Assembly: GCA_030672445.1 (NCBI GenBank)
Contig: DAOVGK010000015.1
Coordinates: forward strand, 1-13,032
Direction: 5' to 3'
DNA: 13,032 nucleotides
Source: Candidatus Aerophobota bacterium
Lineage (GTDB): Bacteria > Aerophobota > Aerophobia > Aerophobales > AE-B3A
Made by a program: the position numbers and the translations under genes. Of this stretch, positions 1 to 7,571 are shown piece by piece. The notes beneath the pieces are model-generated. The model had not been told where the DNA came from. It made no database searches and saw only the letters and a list, made by a program, of their open reading frames with translations. How positions within the stretch are numbered: the first letter of the stretch is position 1; each line of letters starts with the position of its first letter.

Positions 1-1020
1 CTTCGCAGTGATACCGTGACCAAACCCACACGAGGAATGCTTGAGGCCATGTTTAAAGCTGAGGTCGGAGATGATGTGTTTGGTGAAGATCCCACCACCA
101 ATCTCCTGCAGGAAAAAGTAGCTAAGCTTTTGGGGAAGGAAGACTCTCTCTTCGTTGCTTCCGGAACCATGGCTAATCAACTCAGTCTCAGGGCTCAGAC
201 TCAACCTGGAGATGAGATAATTGTGGAGAGGAACTCTCATATATTTAACTCTGAGAGTGGAGGGGGAGCGGCTTTATCTGGGGTACAGTTCTATCTTCTG
301 GAGGGCAACCGCGGGATTCTCCACCCCTCCCAGATAGAAAAAGTGATCCGTGATTCCAGTGACCATCACCGGCCGGTGACTCGCCTCATCTGGATTGAAA
401 ATACCCATAATAGAGGTGGTGGGTCCATCTATCCCCTGGAAGTGGTAAAAGAGATTTTCCAAGTAGCCAGAAAGAATAACTTACTGGTGTATATGGATGG
501 AGCTAGATTGTTAAACGCTGCTGTCGCTCTGGAGATCGATCCCAAGAAATATACGCAATACGTGGACTCAACGATTTTATGTTTATCCAAGGGTCTAGGA
601 GCTCCCGTTGGTACAATGGTAGCCGGAAGCAAACAGTTCATTAACCGGGTACATCGGTTTAGAAAAATGTTTGGTGGAGGAATGAGACAGATAGGATATC
701 TTGCTGCAGCAGGCATCTATGCTCTGGATCATCACGTTGAAAGATTAGCAGAAGATCATGCCAATGCCAAAAGATTAGCAGAGGCCATAAGTGAATTTAA
801 GTCTTTTAAGATAAATCCGAAGAATGTCCAGACGAATATTATTTATTTCGAGATTATTGGCCAAGGAATGGATTCAAAAGTTGTAGTAAGCAAATTAAAA
901 GACAAAGGGGTTCTGGTTCTTCCTCGGGATGATCGTTCGATAAGGGCGGTTACTCACCTTGGCGTGGACAAAGACGACATTGAGGAAGTAATCTCCATAA
1001 TGAAAAAACTTTTCTCTTGA
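1..1020 (+). CDS. ltaE: low-specificity L-threonine aldolase, 5'-truncated by the window edge
   Basis: PLP enzyme that cleaves L-threonine or L-allo-threonine to glycine and acetaldehyde (cytosolic, fold-type I, beta-eliminating lyase superfamily). The reading frame is open from base 1, and its first residues, LRSDTVTKPT, are the family's classic N-terminal motif. The GTG at 16 is therefore an internal valine codon, and the true start lies a few codons upstream of the window. Family motifs follow in order: GEDPTTNLLQ near the N-terminus, FVASGTMANQ, WIENTHNRGGG, YMDGARLLNAA, and LCLSKGLGAPVG. The lysine of the last motif (codon 589-591) is the expected Schiff-base residue. A glycine-rich FGGGMRQ segment and the C-terminal small domain complete it. 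Length is close to the usual 335-345 residues. It converges on the E1 gene with a 36-base gap. Assignment to the aldolase family is secure; exact substrate stereopreference cannot be read. Confidence 0.93.
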   Translation, partial: LRSDTVTKPTRGMLEAMFKAEVGDDVFGEDPTTNLLQEKVAKLLGKEDSLFVASGTMANQLSLRAQTQPGDEIIVERNSHIFNSESGGGAALSGVQFYLLEGNRGILHPSQIEKVIRDSSDHHRPVTRLIWIENTHNRGGGSIYPLEVVKEIFQVARKNNLLVYMDGARLLNAAVALEIDPKKYTQYVDSTILCLSKGLGAPVGTMVAGSKQFINRVHRFRKMFGGGMRQIGYLAAAGIYALDHHVERLAEDHANAKRLAEAISEFKSFKINPKNVQTNIIYFEIIGQGMDSKVVVSKLKDKGVLVLPRDDRSIRAVTHLGVDKDDIEEVISIMKKLFS

Positions 1021-1056
1021 ATTACTTGAACACTTTATGAGGTAGACGATCCCCCC

Positions 1057-3423
1057 TTACATTAAGCCTTTTACCGCCTCCATAATATCTTTTTCATCAG
1101 GCAAAAAAGCTTTTTCCAATACCGGTGCCGAAGGAGGAGGGGTGTTGGGTGCAGCTACTCTTATTATGGGACTGTCCAGATAGTCAAAGGCTTTTTCCTG
1201 AAGCTGAGCCGTCACTTCTGCCCCGAAACCCATGCACCTGACAGCTTGATGAACTACCACAGCTTTATTGGTCTTTTGAACTGACTTTACCAGAGTCTCG
1301 ATATCAAGAGGATAAAGTGTGCGAAGATCAATGACCTCGGCCTCGATTCCTTCTCTGGCTAGCTCCTCAGCCGCTTTCATAGCCAGAGGCACCATAAAGG
1401 ACCAGGCAATGATGGTAACTCTGCTCCCATTTTTGGCGGTATCAATTTCTCTTTTGATCTTTGCCTTTCCCAGTGGGATAAGGTAATCTTCTTTGGGAAC
1501 CAGACTTTTTCCTAGAGGATGGCGGTATAAATTCTGATGCTCTATGATAATCACCGGGTTATCGTCTCTAATAGCTGCTTTTAAGAGGCCCTTTGCCTCA
1601 TAGGCATCCGAGGGCATAGCAATTTTGAGTCCCGGGAAATGCGGTAGTACAGCTTCCAGGCTCTGGGAGTGTTGTCCGGCATATCCTTTACCACCACCAA
1701 TGGTTGTTCTTATGGTTAAAGGTATGGTCGGCTGGCCACCGGACATATATTTCCACTTCGCTGCTTGATTTCCTACTTGATCCATGGCCAGCAAAATAAA
1801 ATCGATATACATAATTTCTACCACAGGCCTTAGACCCCTCATAGCCGCTCCCAGGCCGCTACCGACAATAGCTGCTTCAGAAATAGCAGTATTGAAAATA
1901 CGATCTCTTCCCATAATCTCTAGAAGCCCCCGGGTTGCTCCAAAGGCTCCACCATAGTCAGCAATATCCTCTCCCCATAGTATAACTCGCCGATCACGTT
2001 TCATTTCTTCAAAGAAAGCCTCTATTACCGCTTCTCTATAGGTAATTTCTACCTCTGGGTCTCTATCAAGAAAGTCAGGCTTCTTTAGAACAGGGGTATC
2101 TCTAAACTGAGAAGGAACCTGGCTCGAAGATGTGCTACTGAAAAGGCCAAAGTACATAGTTTTGGGATCAGGACTGGGTGCTTCAGCTGCCTTGGCTGCC
2201 ATGTGCTCATTTCTTTCTCTGGCCTCTTTTTCAAATTTTCTCAAGATTTTCTCATCTAAAATTTTTTCCTTCATCAGCTTATGAGAAAAAGTCTTTAAAG
2301 GATCTATTTTTTGCCATTCTTCCAGCTCTTTTAGAGTTCGGTAGGTTTCATCCTCAGCCTTATCCAGTCGATCACTTAAAGAATGACCTTTATAACGGGA
2401 ACACCAGAATTCTAATAGGACGGGGCCCTTACCTTGTCTGGCCAACTCTACCGCTCTTGCGGTGGCATCATGGACAGCTAATACATCCATACCATTAACA
2501 ACTTCCGCATGCATTCCTTCCTTGTTATAACCAAAGCCTCTTTCAGCCAGGAATTCTACTCCCGTGACTTCACCCCGTTGTTGGCCAGTCATTCCATATT
2601 GATTGTTGACCACGGCAAATATAGTGGGAATACCAAATTTCTTGTCCATCAGTCCATTGGTAAATTGAGCCATAGTAGCCATATTCATGGCCTCATGGGC
2701 GATTCCGTTGTTGAAGGCACCATCCCCGGCGAAACATATGACCGCCCGGTTGTCTTCCAGAATTCTTGAGGCGAAAGCGGCACCCACAGCCATACCCAGA
2801 CTTCCTCCCACAATGGCATTGGCTCCTAGATGGCCTTTGCTAAAATCGGCGATATGCATTCCTCCTCCTCTTCCTCGGCAGTAGCCGGCTTCTTTTCCAA
2901 AAAGCTCCGCTATGGCTCGAAAAAGATGTAGCTTAAGAGCTTCCTCCATTAGCTCCTCATGGCTTTTGAGGTCGGTTTTCAGGCCTAGATAATGGCGTAA
3001 TTTCTCATCCTGAGTAATGAGCTCTACCAGATCAGTGCGGTCCATAGCTTTAATGGCAAAGTAGCCTTTAGCCAAGCTATCTCCATGTCCTCTGTGACTA
3101 CTGGTGATACAGTCATCTTGCTCGATGGCTGCTACAGCTCCGGTGGAGACTGCTTCCTGACCAATGGAAAGATGGGCAGCACCGCCATAAAGAAATTTGA
3201 TGGGGCCGTACTTACCCCTATTTTCTCGTAGCTCCCGTATCATCTCCTCCAGGTTTCTGATAAAGAGCATACATTTAAGTAAATCCAGACACCTTCCCGG
3301 AGTGAGATTACTCTCATCCAGTTCTTGCCTTAAGGATCGAGAATACTGAAACTTGGGTATTCTACCACCCACTTCCACAAATCCCGGTGTAAAATCAGGC
3401 ACTACGGTAATTTCTCTGACCAT
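1057..3423 (-). CDS. 2-oxo acid dehydrogenase E1, alpha and beta subunits fused in one chain
   Basis: Thiamine-diphosphate E1 component: decarboxylates a 2-oxo acid (pyruvate, acetoin or branched-chain type) and passes the acyl group to the E2 lipoyl domain. The start chosen is ATG with a strong SD, giving 788 residues; the longer frame begins at a TTG (3465) without an SD. The alpha half (about 1-405) has SSHRGHGDSLAKG, YCRGRGGGMH, the ThDP/Mg motif GDGAFNNG at 233-240 with the NNQYG partner at 273-277, and RYKGHSLSD. A Ser/Pro-rich linker (about 415-440) joins it to the beta half (about 455-788). That half has WGEDIADYGG, a catalytic-Glu segment FNTAISEAA (Glu516) and GYAGQHSQS (His585). 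Fusion of E1 alpha and beta is known in some bacteria. An extra segment of roughly 50 residues, rich in Glu and Lys, separates LAKG from the GRGGGMH motif, compared with ordinary E1 alpha. No E2 or E3 gene is adjacent, so the substrate stays open. Confidence 0.93.
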   Translation of the reverse strand: MVREITVVPDFTPGFVEVGGRIPKFQYSRSLRQELDESNLTPGRCLDLLKCMLFIRNLEEMIRELRENRGKYGPIKFLYGGAAHLSIGQEAVSTGAVAAIEQDDCITSSHRGHGDSLAKGYFAIKAMDRTDLVELITQDEKLRHYLGLKTDLKSHEELMEEALKLHLFRAIAELFGKEAGYCRGRGGGMHIADFSKGHLGANAIVGGSLGMAVGAAFASRILEDNRAVICFAGDGAFNNGIAHEAMNMATMAQFTNGLMDKKFGIPTIFAVVNNQYGMTGQQRGEVTGVEFLAERGFGYNKEGMHAEVVNGMDVLAVHDATARAVELARQGKGPVLLEFWCSRYKGHSLSDRLDKAEDETYRTLKELEEWQKIDPLKTFSHKLMKEKILDEKILRKFEKEARERNEHMAAKAAEAPSPDPKTMYFGLFSSTSSSQVPSQFRDTPVLKKPDFLDRDPEVEITYREAVIEAFFEEMKRDRRVILWGEDIADYGGAFGATRGLLEIMGRDRIFNTAISEAAIVGSGLGAAMRGLRPVVEIMYIDFILLAMDQVGNQAAKWKYMSGGQPTIPLTIRTTIGGGKGYAGQHSQSLEAVLPHFPGLKIAMPSDAYEAKGLLKAAIRDDNPVIIIEHQNLYRHPLGKSLVPKEDYLIPLGKAKIKREIDTAKNGSRVTIIAWSFMVPLAMKAAEELAREGIEAEVIDLRTLYPLDIETLVKSVQKTNKAVVVHQAVRCMGFGAEVTAQLQEKAFDYLDSPIIRVAAPNTPPPSAPVLEKAFLPDEKDIMEAVKGLM

Positions 3424-3433
3424 TTGATTTTTT

Positions 3434-3439
3434 CCTCCT
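3434..3439 (-). promoter_or_regulatory. Shine-Dalgarno of the E1 alpha/beta gene, decides the start
   Basis: AGGAGG on the minus strand lies 10 bases before the ATG at 3423. It lies inside the longer frame that would begin at TTG 3465, and no comparable site precedes that TTG. This favours the 788-residue protein over the 802-residue one. Confidence 0.75.
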
Positions 3440-3495
3440 AAACGTAAAATAACTGTCGAGGCCAAAAAGAATCGACTGAGACTTTATTACAGCTA

Positions 3496-3523
3496 ACTAT
3501 ACCGCAGACGAGCAAAAAATCAA
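3496..3523 (-). promoter_or_regulatory. sigma70-type promoter for the E1 gene
   Basis: On the minus strand TTGATT (-35) and TATAGT (-10) are separated by 16 bases, with transcription expected from about 3489 and a leader of about 65 bases. The -35 overlaps AATCAAG (3518-3524), which is repeated inverted as CTTGATT at 3559-3565; that pair could be an operator, but the arms are short. Called by eye from consensus. Confidence 0.45.
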
Positions 3524-3569
3524 GCGATTTATTATCAGCTTCGGATTTGAAAGAATGACTTGATTGTGA

Positions 3570-3944
3570 AGATGGTTCTACGTAACTACTGGGATATTAA
3601 AGACTATGCAGAGTGAGGCGGAGTTGGCTGGTATTCTGGGACATGAGGTTGGTCATGTCACAGCCAGACATGCAGTTAAAAAGATACAAGGGATATTAGC
3701 CTATACCATATTGGCAAGTCTTCTGCTCAAGGACGAAGACACTAGAAAAATCATCGATGTCGTTTTTAGCTTAATTCTTCTGGGATATAGCCGGGAGGAT
3801 GAGTTTCAATCTGACCGGCTGGGAACAAGATACGCTTATGAGGCAGATTATGATCCCCGAGGTTTGAGAGATTTTCTAGCCAAACTAAAGAAACTCGAAA
3901 AAAGACTCACCAGACTGAATTTCTTAAAGCAACCAGAAGATTAA
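3570..3944 (+). pseudogene. remnant of an M48-family zinc metalloprotease (catalytic core only)
   Basis: From the ATG at 3606 the frame encodes 112 residues containing the M48 core. MQSEAELAGILGHEVGHVTARHA carries the HExxH zinc site, and EDEFQSDRLG supplies the third zinc ligand, Glu. Homology to the family continues in frame upstream of that ATG (YVTTGILKT, as in the segment that normally precedes the HExxH helix). There is no start codon there, and a TGA stops the frame at 3567-3569. The usual upstream part, a signal peptide or anchor of about 100 residues and the NAFALPGG-like motif, is absent. The C-terminus stops at LKQPED, where family members continue into a THP-containing segment; a family-like phrase seems to continue in a shifted frame, suggesting a frameshift. 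No good SD precedes the ATG. I read it as a gene broken at both ends. A short translated protein cannot be ruled out, since all the zinc ligands remain. Confidence 0.7.
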
Positions 3945-3967
3945 GATCCACTCCCTAATCGAGTTCC

Positions 3968-4345
3968 TTATTCCTTCCTACTTCGGAAACCTATCTCGCT
4001 TGCCCAGGCCTTGGGATCGTTTACCTTAATCTGAAGCGTGCCAAATCCTTTTTTCTCTAAGGAACTCACCTTCTTAACGTCACTTTCTACCTTCGAGAGG
4101 TTAACCTCAAGCCAGAGGATTTTGCTAAATAATCCTTTGGTGCTCACTCGCTGAACAGCTTTTAGAGGAAACTCAAAAACCCTTGCTGTTTTTCCTTCAG
4201 ATTCTCTTTCCATAATTAATCTGTGGGTAGTAAGATAAACTTTTCCCTTTCCCTGGAGCGCCTCTTCAGGACTTCCCGCCCATTTAAATTCCTGGACGGT
4301 GACCTCCTCTTCTTGTCTTTTTTCCTCTCCAGATTTTAGAATCAT
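3968..4345 (-). CDS. small PH/GRAM-like domain protein, function unknown
   Basis: A 125-residue acidic and lysine-rich protein. Residues about 25-110 contain GKGKVYLTTHRLIMERES followed by FEFPLKAVQRVSTKGLF and a strand-rich stretch. This pattern, a strand ending in LTxHRLI and then a FxxPLxxI strand, is typical of bacterial PH-like/GRAM-like beta-barrel domains (inference from pattern, not a search). It has no signal peptide or membrane segment. The start is well supported: GGAGGT (4351-4356) lies five bases before the ATG. A promoter candidate lies about 165 bases upstream. The 3' end faces the end of the M48 remnant 23 bases away. PH-like domains may bind lipid or protein partners; nothing here indicates which. 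Confidence 0.72.
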   Translation of the reverse strand: MILKSGEEKRQEEEVTVQEFKWAGSPEEALQGKGKVYLTTHRLIMERESEGKTARVFEFPLKAVQRVSTKGLFSKILWLEVNLSKVESDVKKVSSLEKKGFGTLQIKVNDPKAWASEIGFRSRKE

Positions 4346-4509
4346 AATTCACCTCCATTTTTGGACTTTTATCGTTCAGATTTATAGTTTTGTTGCTTTC
4401 TTCGACTAAATCCCTTTTTTGAATCTCCAGAAATATCCCCTTCTAAAATAGGAATTTTACCTTTATTTGCTCATACAACATCTCCTCCTTGAGTTCGTCT
4501 AACTCTACT

Positions 4510-4539
4510 ATAATATACTCCTATTTTTTTTGACGTCAA
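4510..4539 (-). promoter_or_regulatory. promoter with overlapping TTGACGTCAA palindrome, for the PH-like gene
   Basis: On the minus strand TTGACG (4539 down to 4534) and TATTAT (4515 down to 4510) are 18 bases apart; TATATT at 16 bases is an alternative -10. The -35 lies inside the perfect palindrome TTGACGTCAA, a reasonable position for a repressor site. The resulting leader would be about 155 bases. Called by eye. Confidence 0.4.
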
Positions 4540-4610
4540 GAGTGGTGAAAAGGAGTGGTCAGGGTGGACTGACAGGTGACCGAATTGGCTAGACCTAAGC
4601 TTTATATTAT

Positions 4611-4638
4611 TTGACCTATGCCTTTTTTGTTGTAAAAT
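4611..4638 (+). promoter_or_regulatory. promoter for the rarA-galU-macro run
   Basis: TTGACC (-35) and TAAAAT (-10) are separated by 16 bases. Initiation near 4645 would give a leader of about 100 bases before rarA. It is the best match to a housekeeping promoter on this strand in the intergenic region. Confidence 0.4.
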
Positions 4639-4748
4639 GTTAACGGAATGCAGATTTTGCAAGAGAATGGAAAGACTTAGAATGAAAGGTGCGTGAGTTA
4701 GAGTAACAAAGATACGAAAAAGATGGTAAGTTAAGAAAGGTAGAATTT

Positions 4749-6080
4749 ATGAGCATGGATCTATTTCATTCAGGGGAAGAAAAAGATAAGAAAAAGCAGG
4801 CTCCTCTTGCTGATCGCATCCGACCCCAAAACTTGGATGAGTTTGTGGGCCAAGAACATATTGTTGGCGAGGGTAGAATTTTGCAGAAGATGATAAAAGA
4901 GGATAAACTGGCCTCTCTTATCTTTTGGGGACCCCCGGGATCAGGAAAGACGACTTTGGCCAGGATTATTGCTCATCTTACCAAATCTTATTTTGTTCAA
5001 TTTTCTGCAGTTACTTCAGGAGTGGCCGATGTTAGAAAAGTGGCAAAAGAAGCCCAGGCCAGGCTGAAAGTCTATAATCAGAGGACCATCCTCTTTATCG
5101 ATGAGATTCATCGGTTCAACAAAGCTCAGCAAGATGCATTTCTTCCTCATGTAGAAAATGGAACCATTATTCTAATTGGCGCTACTACCGAAAATCCAAG
5201 TTTTGAGGTTATTGGACCGCTTCTTTCTAGAACCAGGATTTTCACCTTGGAAAGGCTCGCCTCGGAGGAGATTAAAAAAGTCCTGGACCGGGCCATAAAA
5301 GATAAGGAAAAAGGCCTCGGTGAGTATAAGATAAAGATTGACCGAAAGGCTCTAGATTTAATCATTGATGGCTCTAATGGTGATGCCAGAGTGGCCTTAA
5401 ATGCGGTGGAAATAGCTGCTGAGACTGGTAAACCGGACAAGAATGGTTTTCGTCACATTCACCTGAGGGAAGCTGAGGAGGCTCTGCAGAGCAAGGCTCT
5501 TTTATATGATAAAGCAGGGGAGGAGCATTATAATGTTATTTCTGCCTTTATTAAGTCTATGAGAGGATCGGATCCAGATGCTGCCCTTTACTGGCTAGCC
5601 CGCATGATTGAAGCCGGGGAGGATCCCCGCTTCATTGCCCGAAGAATGGTTATTTTTGCCTCTGAGGATGTGGGTAATGCCAATCCTCAGGCTTTGTCGG
5701 TGGCTACGGCAGCAGCTCAGGCAGTAGAATTTGTGGGAATGCCTGAGGCCCAGATTAATCTGGCTCAGGCTGCCACCTATCTGGCTTCTGCTCCCAAATC
5801 TAATGCTTCCTACACTGGACTTTTAGAAGCCAAAGAAGATGTGGCCAGAACTTTGAATTTACCGGTACCCTTGCATCTTCGTAACCCTGTCACTCCCTTG
5901 ATGAAAAAAATAGGTTATGGAAAGAATTACCGGTATCCTCACGACTTTCCTGAGGCCAGGGTGGAGCAGCAATATCTACCCCAAGGTCTGGAAAAAAGGA
6001 AGTATTATCGACCTACGGGGAGAGGATTTGAGAAGAAAATATCCCAAAGATTGAAAGATAAAAGTAAACCTTCCGGTTAA
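4749..6080 (+). CDS. rarA: replication-associated recombination protein A, AAA+ ATPase
   Basis: RarA (MgsA), a clamp-loader-like AAA+ ATPase acting at stalled replication forks and on single-strand gaps (cytosol, with SSB and the replisome). At 443 residues it matches the E. coli protein (447). Visible motifs: ADRIRPQNLDEFVGQEH near residue 21, Walker A GPPGSGKTT at 61-69, Walker B LFIDEIHRFNKAQQD from 115, sensor 1 GATTEN at 144-149 and the arginine finger region LLSRTRIF (Arg161). The tetramerisation/C-terminal half carries the typical GSDPDAALYWLARM, EDPRFIARRM and EDVGNANPQAL segments. The SD-like AAGAAAGG sits eight bases before the ATG; a second ATG two codons later is also possible. 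It leads a run with galU (20-base gap) and the macro-domain gene. Identification is secure. Confidence 0.96.
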   Translation: MSMDLFHSGEEKDKKKQAPLADRIRPQNLDEFVGQEHIVGEGRILQKMIKEDKLASLIFWGPPGSGKTTLARIIAHLTKSYFVQFSAVTSGVADVRKVAKEAQARLKVYNQRTILFIDEIHRFNKAQQDAFLPHVENGTIILIGATTENPSFEVIGPLLSRTRIFTLERLASEEIKKVLDRAIKDKEKGLGEYKIKIDRKALDLIIDGSNGDARVALNAVEIAAETGKPDKNGFRHIHLREAEEALQSKALLYDKAGEEHYNVISAFIKSMRGSDPDAALYWLARMIEAGEDPRFIARRMVIFASEDVGNANPQALSVATAAAQAVEFVGMPEAQINLAQAATYLASAPKSNASYTGLLEAKEDVARTLNLPVPLHLRNPVTPLMKKIGYGKNYRYPHDFPEARVEQQYLPQGLEKRKYYRPTGRGFEKKISQRLKDKSKPSG

Positions 6081-6100
6081 GTGGGTATGAGATATAGCCA

Positions 6101-6967
6101 ATGACTCCAAAAATAAGAAGAGCCGTTATTGCAGTGGCTGGAGTTGGTACTAGATTTCTTCCGGCGACTAAGGCTCAGCCCAAAGAAATGCTTACCCTGG
6201 TTGACAAACCCATTATTCAGTATGTGGTTGAGGAGATGGTGAGCGCTGGTATTGAGGAAATTATATTGGTTACCGGTCAAAACAAACGATCCATAGAAGA
6301 CCATTTCGACAGAAGTTTTGAACTTGAGTACCGGTTAAAAGAAGCACATAAGCTGGACCTGCTAGAGGAAGTAAAGAGAATATCTAATCTAGCTAAATTT
6401 GTTTATGTCAGACAAAAGATGCCTCTAGGAAACGGTCATGCTCTTCTCTGTGCTAAAGTTGTGGTAGGCGATCAATCCTTCGCTTTTTCCTATGGAGACG
6501 ACATAATAGAGGCAAAAATACCAGCCGTAAGTCAAATGGTCAGAGTGTTTGAAAAATACCAGAGCTCGGTGATGGGAGTGATGGAGGTGCCCAGGGAAAA
6601 AATTTCACAATTTGGGGTAATAAAGTCCGAAGAGGTCGAAGAAGGGATATACAAGGTCTTAGATATCGTCGAGAAGCCTCACCCTGATGATGCTCCATCC
6701 AATCTGGCCAGCGTAGGACGATATGTATTTACCCCAAAAATCTTTGAAGCATTGGAGGAAACCAAGCCAGGAAAAGGGGGAGAAATCTGGGTAGCCGATG
6801 GAGTGAAGAATCTTTCCAAAAATGAGACCATCTATGCCTGTAAGATAAAAGGGACTTATTGGAACTGTGGTGACAAAAGGGAGTTTTTAAAAGCTACCAT
6901 TAATTTTGCTCTTAAGAACCCGGAGTTTGAGAGGGAACTCAGAAGATATCTGAAGGATCGGGTTTAG
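6101..6967 (+). CDS. galU: UTP-glucose-1-phosphate uridylyltransferase
   Basis: Makes UDP-glucose from UTP and glucose-1-phosphate, feeding cell-envelope glycans and galactose metabolism (cytosolic). It has 288 residues, the usual length. The nucleotide-binding signature AVAGVGTRFLPATKAQPKEM occupies residues 11-30, DKPIIQYVVEEM follows at 35-46, EKPHPDDAPSNLASVGRYVF at 191-210 and GTYWNCGDKREFLKA at 251-265. Several spots differ from textbook GalU/GtaB. GGEIWVADG (226-234) replaces GGEIQLTDA. PLGNGHA (108-114) replaces the more usual LGLGHA. FSYGDD (129-134) stands where E. coli has an LPD-type segment. These are probably lineage variants, but another sugar-1-phosphate or nucleotide preference is possible. 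It follows rarA by 20 bases with only a weak SD, consistent with co-transcription. Confidence 0.9.
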   Translation: MTPKIRRAVIAVAGVGTRFLPATKAQPKEMLTLVDKPIIQYVVEEMVSAGIEEIILVTGQNKRSIEDHFDRSFELEYRLKEAHKLDLLEEVKRISNLAKFVYVRQKMPLGNGHALLCAKVVVGDQSFAFSYGDDIIEAKIPAVSQMVRVFEKYQSSVMGVMEVPREKISQFGVIKSEEVEEGIYKVLDIVEKPHPDDAPSNLASVGRYVFTPKIFEALEETKPGKGGEIWVADGVKNLSKNETIYACKIKGTYWNCGDKREFLKATINFALKNPEFERELRRYLKDRV

Positions 6968-7016
6968 TCGAGCTACTGGATCTATATAAAAAATTTTTTT
7001 GCGGTGGAGGTAGGCA

Positions 7017-7562
7017 ATGCAGACCAAAGTGAACAATACCAAGCTTAGCTTGATTCGGGGCGATATAACTGAGCAGGACACCGAAGCAATTGTTAATGCC
7101 GCCAATACCAGTCTTTTAGGAGGAGATGGAGTAGATGGCGCCATCCATCGAGCCGGTGGTCCGGAGATCCTTGAGGAGTGTAAGAAGATTCGGGCCAGGC
7201 AGGGAGGGTGTCCTACGGGTGAGGCGGTCGTCACCACGGGAGGAAAACTTAAGGCCAAATATGTCATTCATACGGTTGGTCCGGTATGGTCGGGAGGAAA
7301 TCAGAATGAGAATCTGCTTTTAGGAAATGCTTACCGCAATAGTCTCACTCTGGCCAAGGATAAAGGTATTAAATCTATTTCATTTCCCTCTATCAGTACT
7401 GGTGCCTATCGTTTTCCCATATATGATGCTGCTCGTATTGCTCTCTCTTCAGTTCGAGAGTTCCTTAAGGAACATGACTTTGAAGAGGTGCGCTTTGTTC
7501 TCTTTTCCGAGAGGGACCTTAAGGCATATGAGGAGGCATGGCAAAAGGTAAGCGGGGAGTGA
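7017..7562 (+). CDS. macro-domain protein, MacroD/YmdB-type ADP-ribose hydrolase
   Basis: Macro-domain proteins bind ADP-ribose. This subtype typically deacetylates O-acetyl-ADP-ribose and removes mono-ADP-ribose from acidic side chains or nucleic acid. The 181-residue chain is a single domain. Visible motifs are [18 protein letters not shown] (the NAAN binding loop), [43 protein letters not shown] and [12 protein letters not shown] (phosphate-binding loop). The catalytic-loop Asp and following Gly-Ala-Ile-His are intact. GGAGG lies seven bases before the ATG, after an A6T7 tract. The gap to galU is 49 bases on the same strand. Its stop lies 9 bases from the end of the oppositely directed DUF3786 gene, so both transcripts probably overlap. 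No ADP-ribosyltransferase toxin gene is next to it. Confidence 0.92.
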   Translation: MQTKVNNTKLSLIRGDITEQDTEAIVNAANTSLLGGDGVDGAIHRAGGPEILEECKKIRARQGGCPTGEAVVTTGGKLKAKYVIHTVGPVWSGGNQNENLLLGNAYRNSLTLAKDKGIKSISFPSISTGAYRFPIYDAARIALSSVREFLKEHDFEEVRFVLFSERDLKAYEEAWQKVSGE

Positions 7563-7571
7563 TACGGCTCA

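Larger units (their letters stand above)
4346..4748. other. divergent intergenic region between the PH-like gene and rarA
   Basis: No gene of normal size was recognised. It holds a promoter candidate for each flanking gene, the ten-base palindrome TTGACGTCAA (4530-4539), and short overlapping inverted repeats around 4557-4581: GGTCA with TGACC, and GTCAG with CTGAC. A tiny 12-codon frame on the minus strand (4443-4481) follows a strong SD. The 63-codon minus-strand frame here (4471-4662) resembles no family and covers the promoters, so it was not called. Confidence 0.5.

Noticed and set aside
16..1020. GTG at 16 as the start of the threonine aldolase
   Set aside because: The five codons before it encode LRSDT, the conserved family N-terminus, so this GTG is internal and the gene begins outside the window.
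2178..2884. Several plus-strand frames inside the E1 gene
   Set aside because: Shadows of a strongly conserved coding region; no SD and no family features.
3424..3465. TTG start giving a 14-residue longer E1
   Set aside because: No SD before it, while a strong AGGAGG precedes the ATG at 3423.
6987..7000. A6T7 tract before the macro-domain gene as a terminator for galU
   Set aside because: No GC stem precedes the T tract; it is only an AT-rich stretch upstream of the SD.
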